Shown here piece by piece: positions 60,177 through 64,000 of a DNA stretch of 64,000 nucleotides. The stretch is from Pseudomonas sp. 7SR1 (GTDB taxonomy: Bacteria > Pseudomonadota > Gammaproteobacteria > Pseudomonadales > Pseudomonadaceae): positions 2,760,501-2,824,500 of the forward strand of contig NZ_LT707064.1 of the NCBI RefSeq assembly GCF_900156465.1, in the 5' to 3' direction. The translations under genes were made by a program, and so were the position numbers. Each line of letters starts with the position of its first letter. Within the stretch, counting starts at the first letter, position 1. The notes under the pieces are model-generated. The model was not told the DNA's origin, did no database searches, and saw only the letters and a list, made by a program, of their open reading frames with translations.

Positions 60177-60406
60177 GGCCGTGCACCGGGGAGATGCTGA
60201 CGATTGAACCGTGGGCACATCGGATATCCCTTTCACTGGCATGAGTAATCTGGCCTGTACTTGGCCCTTCATGGGGTACAGCATAGTCGTCCGATCGGGA
60301 TGCGCTCGGCCAGTGATGGCAAATCGTGCCTAAATCTTCGCGATCTACTAGCCTGTTCTTATGCGGGGGTGGGTAGAACTGTTGTCGTTTACAGGAGGGG
60401 GTAGCT

Positions 60407-61771
60407 ATGGAAGATCAATCGCCGGACGTTCCGGTCACGAAGCCGACGGTGCTGCTGGTGGATGACGAGGAGTCGATTCTCAATAGCCTGCGGCGTTTAT
60501 TGCGTAGCCAGCCTTATGAGATCCTGCTGGCCGACAGCGGTGCCAAGGCCCTGGAAATCCTCAAGGAGCGGCCGGTCGATCTGGTGATGACCGATGCACG
60601 CATGCCCAACATGGATGGCGCCACGCTGCTGGCGCACATTCGCAAGCTGTATCCGTCGACGTTGCGCATCCTGCTCACCGGCTACGCCGACGTCGACATG
60701 ATGACCAAGGCCATCAACGAGGGGCAGCTCTATCGCTACCTCAGCAAGCCCTGGAACGACGAGGAACTGGTGCAGGCGCTACGCCAGGCCCTGGCCCACC
60801 AGCATTCGGAAAACGAGCGCCAGCGCCTCGAAGCGTTGAACCGCGAGCAGAACCAGCAGCTCAAGACCCTCAACGCGACCCTGGAAAAGCGCGTGGCGTC
60901 ACGCACCGCCGAGCTGCAGCAGACCGCCGACATGCTCGACCTGGCCTATGAAGAGCTCAAGCGCAGTTACGTGACCGGTACCGAGGTGTTCTCGCTGATC
61001 GCCAACCTGCGCCTGCCCAAGGCCAAGCAGACCAACCGGCAGATCATCGAGCTGATCCGGGTGTATAGCCGGCTGCATTTCCTCGACGAGTCAACCGACC
61101 GCGACCTGACCATGGCCGCGGCGCTGTACAACATCGGCAAGCTGAGCTGGACCGACAACATGATGACCACGCCGGCCGACCTGCTGCACCACAACGAGCT
61201 GGAGCTGTATCGCGCCTATCCCAAGCAGAGCGAATCGCTGCTGATGACCCTGGACCCGATGAAGGACGCGGCGCGCATCATCCTGCATCACCAGGAGCGC
61301 TGGGACGGCAGCGGCTTTCCCGACCATCTCAAGGGCGAGGCCATTCCCTTCGGTTCGCGGCTGTTGAAGCTGGCGGTGGACTTCATCGAGCTGCAGCGCG
61401 GGCTGATTCTCGAGCGACAGATGAACAGCGACGAAGCGCTGGTCTACATCCGCAAATATGCCGGCAAGCTGTACGACCCGGACATGGTGGAAGACTTCAT
61501 CAAGGCCTGTGGCGAATACCTGGAAGACGTGACCCTGTCCGACCCGACGGTGAAGGTGATGAACACCCGCGAACTGACGGCGGGCATGGTCCTGGCCCGT
61601 AACCTGAACGCGGATAACGGCATGTTGTTGCTCAACGCCGGCAAGGTCCTGAGTGCCCCGCTGGTGGATAAGCTCATCGCCTTCGAAGCGATGGAAGGGG
61701 CCCGGTACAGCGTATTCGTCAAGATTCCCGAGGAAGCGGACCCTGCCGCGCCGAAGCCGATGCTGGGGTAA
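60407..61771 (+). CDS. REC-HD-GYP-like response regulator with degenerate HD site
   Basis: 454 residues. Receiver at about 14-130 with D63 in MTDARMP, a coiled coil at about 130-185, then an HD-GYP-like domain at about 190-380. The latter half of the signature is recognisable (ILHHQERWDGSGFPDHLKGEAIP), but the HD pair reads YN (241-242, LYNIGK), so metal binding and hydrolysis are doubtful. A strong ribosome site (AGGAGGGGG) precedes the ATG. It is divergent from the c-di-GMP operon, 230 bases away, and may be a sensor or adaptor in the same pathway. Confidence 0.88.
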   Translation: MEDQSPDVPVTKPTVLLVDDEESILNSLRRLLRSQPYEILLADSGAKALEILKERPVDLVMTDARMPNMDGATLLAHIRKLYPSTLRILLTGYADVDMMTKAINEGQLYRYLSKPWNDEELVQALRQALAHQHSENERQRLEALNREQNQQLKTLNATLEKRVASRTAELQQTADMLDLAYEELKRSYVTGTEVFSLIANLRLPKAKQTNRQIIELIRVYSRLHFLDESTDRDLTMAAALYNIGKLSWTDNMMTTPADLLHHNELELYRAYPKQSESLLMTLDPMKDAARIILHHQERWDGSGFPDHLKGEAIPFGSRLLKLAVDFIELQRGLILERQMNSDEALVYIRKYAGKLYDPDMVEDFIKACGEYLEDVTLSDPTVKVMNTRELTAGMVLARNLNADNGMLLLNAGKVLSAPLVDKLIAFEAMEGARYSVFVKIPEEADPAAPKPMLG

Positions 61772-61816
61772 ACGGAGTCTGATAGCTGCCTGGGCTGCTG
61801 TTCATTCGAGCGTTGT

Positions 61817-61866
61817 GCAGAGGCATCGTGGCGAGGGAGCTTGCTCCCTCGCCACGATGCCTCTGC
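61817..61866. terminator. Long palindrome (REP core) after the REC-HD-GYP gene
   Basis: Perfect 24-bp inverted repeat with a 2-base loop, arm gcagaggcatcgtggcgagg..., built on the cgaggga REP core. It probably ends transcription from the left; no T-tract. Confidence 0.6.
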
Positions 61867-61991
61867 TTTAATCGATTGCATTGCCTTGCATCAGGCGGGA
61901 TCTGCGGATCCTGAAACGGGCATCCGGCTTTGCTCCCCGCCACTTCGGTCTGTAACCTTGGCGGCATTTTTTGCGTCGAGGCCGAGCATTC

Positions 61992-62408
61992 ATGAGCACT
62001 TCCGTTATTCGCATCGCCGCCGCCCTGTTGATCGGGCCGGACGGTCGTACCCTGCTGGTGCGCAAGCGTGGCACCCGGGCCTTCATGCAGCCGGGCGGCA
62101 AGATCGAGGCCCATGAACAACCGGTGCAGGCCCTGACCCGTGAGCTGGACGAAGAGCTAGGCCTGGCCATCGATCCGACGCAGGCCCGCTACCTGGGGGC
62201 GTTCAGCGCGCCGGCGGCCAACGAGCCGGGGTTTGTCGTAGAGGCGCAAGTGTTCCTCTTGAGCATCGATGCCCCGGTGTCGCCCGCCGCCGAAATCGAG
62301 GAAGTGCGCTGGATCGATCCGGCCGGTGACGGAGGGCTTTTGCTGGCGCCGTTGACAGGCGAGGCGATCCTGCCGTTTTATCGAACCACCTGTCTTGCGA
62401 CCTGCTGA
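61992..62408 (+). CDS. NUDIX hydrolase (MutT-like)
   Basis: 138 residues from ATG at 61992. The complete NUDIX box (GGKIEAHEQPVQALTREL then DEELGL) lies at about residues 38-60, within a short single-domain protein. The substrate is unknown. It is followed 11 bases later by the LysE gene and then the GNAT gene, so the three probably form one transcription unit. Confidence 0.85.
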   Translation: MSTSVIRIAAALLIGPDGRTLLVRKRGTRAFMQPGGKIEAHEQPVQALTRELDEELGLAIDPTQARYLGAFSAPAANEPGFVVEAQVFLLSIDAPVSPAAEIEEVRWIDPAGDGGLLLAPLTGEAILPFYRTTCLATC

Positions 62409-62419
62409 CTCAAGGATCG

Positions 62420-63064
62420 ATGCCCATGATTCCTCTGCCGGACCTGCTGATCTTCGCCGCCGCCGCGTTGCTGATGGTGCTCACGCCCGGGCCGAACATG
62501 ATCTACCTGATTTCCCGCTCGATCTGCCAGGGCCGCAAGGCCGGGGTCACGTCCCTGCTGGGGGTGGTCGCGGGTTTCTTCGTGCACATGTTCGCCGCGG
62601 CCGCGGGGCTGACGGCGGTGTTCATGGCGGTGCCCATGGCCTATGAAGTCTTGAAATGGGCCGGTGCGCTGTACCTGTTGTGGCTGGCCTGGCAGGCACT
62701 CAGGCCCGGGGCGCGCTCGCCGTTCGAAGCCCGGCAGCTGCCGGCGGATTCGACGCGCAAGCTGATCACCATGGGGTTTCTCACCAGCGCCCTGAATCCG
62801 AAGATCGCGATGTTCTACCTGTCGGTGTTCCCGCAGTTCATCAGCCCGGAACACGGTTCGCTGTTTACCCAGAGCATCATCCTCGGGCTGACCCAGATCA
62901 GCGTCAGTTTCAGCGTCAACCTGCTGATTGCGCTGTTTGCCGCGGGCATCGCCTCGTGGTTCGTCCATAACCCCACCTGGCTGGCGGCACAGCGCTATTT
63001 CATGGGGTTTGTCCTGGGCGGGCTGGCGCTGCGGCTGATGTTCGAGCAACGGCGGACCGCATGA
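62420..63064 (+). CDS. LysE/RhtB-family amino acid exporter
   Basis: 214 residues with six hydrophobic helices. The family start LLMVLTPGPNMIYLISRSI and GFLTSALNPKIAMFYLSVFPQF are diagnostic. It probably exports an amino acid or derivative; the substrate is unknown. Two ATGs (62420, 62426) are possible. Its stop overlaps the GNAT start (ATGA). Confidence 0.89.
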   Translation: MPMIPLPDLLIFAAAALLMVLTPGPNMIYLISRSICQGRKAGVTSLLGVVAGFFVHMFAAAAGLTAVFMAVPMAYEVLKWAGALYLLWLAWQALRPGARSPFEARQLPADSTRKLITMGFLTSALNPKIAMFYLSVFPQFISPEHGSLFTQSIILGLTQISVSFSVNLLIALFAAGIASWFVHNPTWLAAQRYFMGFVLGGLALRLMFEQRRTA

Positions 63065-63558
63065 GCATTCGACGGCTGCGCGCTGGCGATGCCCAGGCGT
63101 ATCGCGAGTTGATGCTGCAGGCCTACGAGCGTCATCCGCAGGCCTTTACCTCCAGCGTCAGCGAGCGGGCGGCCATGCCCATGAACTGGTGGGAGTCACG
63201 CCTGACCGGCCGGTTCGATGTGGTCCTGGGGGCGTTCGTGGCCGACGAGCTGGCCGCAATCGTCGGCCTGGCCCTGGACCATCGGCAAAAGGCCCGGCAC
63301 AAGGCAACGCTGTTCGGCATGTATGTCGTCGATGCCCATCGTCATCGGGGCCTCGGTCAGCGCCTGCTGGAGGCTGCCCTGGCCGAGGCCCGTCGGCATG
63401 ACTTCCTGCGCCTGGTGCAACTGACCGTCACCGCCGGCAACGACCCGGCCATCAAGCTCTACCAGCGTTGCGGCTTCGTGCTGTACGGCCTCGAGCCGAT
63501 GGCGATCCGCGTGGGCGACGAGTACTTCGACAAGATTCACATGTGGCTCGAGCTGTAG
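63061..63558 (+). CDS. GNAT-family N-acetyltransferase
   Basis: 165 residues. The acetyl-CoA-binding motif VVDAHRHRGLGQRLLEAAL (R/Q-x-x-G-x-G/A) is at about 90-108, followed by LTVTAGNDPAIKLYQRCGFVLYG, which is typical of GNAT. The substrate is unknown. It overlaps the LysE gene by 4 bases and ends in a terminator. Confidence 0.88.
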   Translation: MSIRRLRAGDAQAYRELMLQAYERHPQAFTSSVSERAAMPMNWWESRLTGRFDVVLGAFVADELAAIVGLALDHRQKARHKATLFGMYVVDAHRHRGLGQRLLEAALAEARRHDFLRLVQLTVTAGNDPAIKLYQRCGFVLYGLEPMAIRVGDEYFDKIHMWLEL

Positions 63559-63588
63559 ACCAACCGGCCATGATGGTCGAGCTTTTTT
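63551..63588 (+). terminator. Terminator of the NUDIX-LysE-GNAT unit
   Basis: agct-gt-agacca ... tggtcg-agct followed by six Ts; the left arm includes the GNAT stop codon. Confidence 0.65.
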
Positions 63589-63589
63589 C

Positions 63590-63615
63590 TGGCAAGGGGA
63601 TTCGTCCCCTTGCCA
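63590..63615. repeat. REP palindrome with UUCG loop
   Basis: Perfect 11-bp inverted repeat tggcaagggga / tccccttgcca around a ttcg tetraloop, between the GNAT gene and the convergent LysR gene. Confidence 0.65.
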
Positions 63616-63624
63616 CAACGCGCT

Positions 63625-64000
63625 TCACCGAACGGCGCTGACCCCGTCCAGCGTGGAAAACGAGGTGTCCTTGGCCGTCAGCAGGAAGTCGCGCATATAG
63701 GGAGCATCGAGCATGTCGGTCCGTACCGCGGCGTACAACGTGGCGAACAGGCCCTTTTCTCCCAGCCGCTTGGCTTTCACATAACCCCGTGAACTGTATT
63801 CATGCAGCGCCCAGTGGGGCATGCCGCACACGCCGCGACCGCTGGCCACCAGTTGCATCATCATCACCGTCAATTCGGACGTGCGGACCTGGGCCGGTTC
63901 GATGTCGGCCGGTTCCAGGAAGCGGGTGAAGATGTCCAGTCGATCCCGCTCCACCGGATATGTAATCAGGGTTTCGCTGACCAGGTCCTCGGGCACGATG
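63625..64000 (-). CDS. metR: MetR-like LysR regulator, C-terminal part (runs off the window)
   Basis: About 125 C-terminal residues on the minus strand, in frame to the window edge (IVPEDLVSETLITYPVERDR ... ). LITYPVERDRLDIFTRFL, QLVASGRGVCGMPHW and GLFATLYAAVR match the substrate-binding half of MetR, the homocysteine-responsive activator of methionine genes. The DNA-binding part lies outside. The edge GTG is not the real start. Confidence 0.72.
   Translation of the reverse strand, partial: IVPEDLVSETLITYPVERDRLDIFTRFLEPADIEPAQVRTSELTVMMMQLVASGRGVCGMPHWALHEYSSRGYVKAKRLGEKGLFATLYAAVRTDMLDAPYMRDFLLTAKDTSFSTLDGVSAVR

Noticed and set aside
57921..60200. 759-codon plus-strand open frame opposite the GGDEF/EAL gene
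   Set aside because: Antisense shadow of a protein with clear domains; composition dominated by H, G, Q and V.

Overview
The window reads as chromosome of a fluorescens-group Pseudomonas. The gene order pepA / lptF-lptG ... lepA-lepB-rnc-era-recO-pdxJ, the HPr/EI-fused N-acetylglucosamine PTS, membrane-bound PQQ glucose dehydrogenase, high GC content and many short palindromes of the REP types 'tgtgggagcgagc...' and 'tgtggcgagggga...' all fit that group. No rRNA, tRNA, CRISPR array or prophage was seen.

Layout. 1-14.9 kb is conserved housekeeping: pepA (partial), lptF/lptG, lepA-lepB-rnc-era-recO-pdxJ, mltF, purL and a small NIF3-like gene. The small gene that normally separates lepB from rnc in pseudomonads is missing; a 46-codon ORF that ends on the rnc start codon is all that stands there. 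14.97-16.32 kb is an IS110-family (IS1111-like) insertion sequence that sits in the T-tract of the terminator behind purL and carries a structured right end that may encode its bridge RNA. 16.4-23.6 kb is the nag operon (nagR-nagA-nagB-II-nagF-nagE, leftward) with repeated TGGTATT operator-like sites upstream. 23.6-34.5 kb holds small metabolic genes and transporters: an Ig-like small protein, an L,D-transpeptidase, two NUDIX hydrolases, a gamma carbonic anhydrase, gcd, purT, and a siderophore-interacting protein with its PadR regulator, behind three AGATATATCT-like boxes.

34.9-40.7 kb is a five-gene CS1/cable-type (alternate chaperone-usher) pilus operon: pilin, usher, chaperone, second pilin-like subunit, tip adhesin. 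Then come an unusual bifunctional penicillin-binding protein, a RidA-like protein, a LysR regulator, an AAT-family amino acid permease, and an OpgD-like/GH3 glucosidase pair for periplasmic glucans (47.7-51.6 kb).

51.8-60.2 kb, with a divergent gene to 61.8 kb, is the most distinctive region. A leftward operon, mostly with ATGA start/stop overlaps, encodes REC-PAS-GGDEF-EAL, REC-GGDEF-EAL, a di-haem cytochrome c peroxidase, a membrane histidine kinase and a REC-histidine kinase; a REC-HD-GYP-like protein is divergent. The two GGDEF/EAL proteins look catalytically complementary: one keeps a consensus GGDEF but has lost EAL, the other keeps EAL but has lost GGDEF. This suggests a phosphorelay that links a periplasmic (possibly peroxide or redox) signal to cyclic-di-GMP. 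The window ends with a NUDIX protein, a LysE exporter, a GNAT acetyltransferase and part of a MetR-like LysR regulator.
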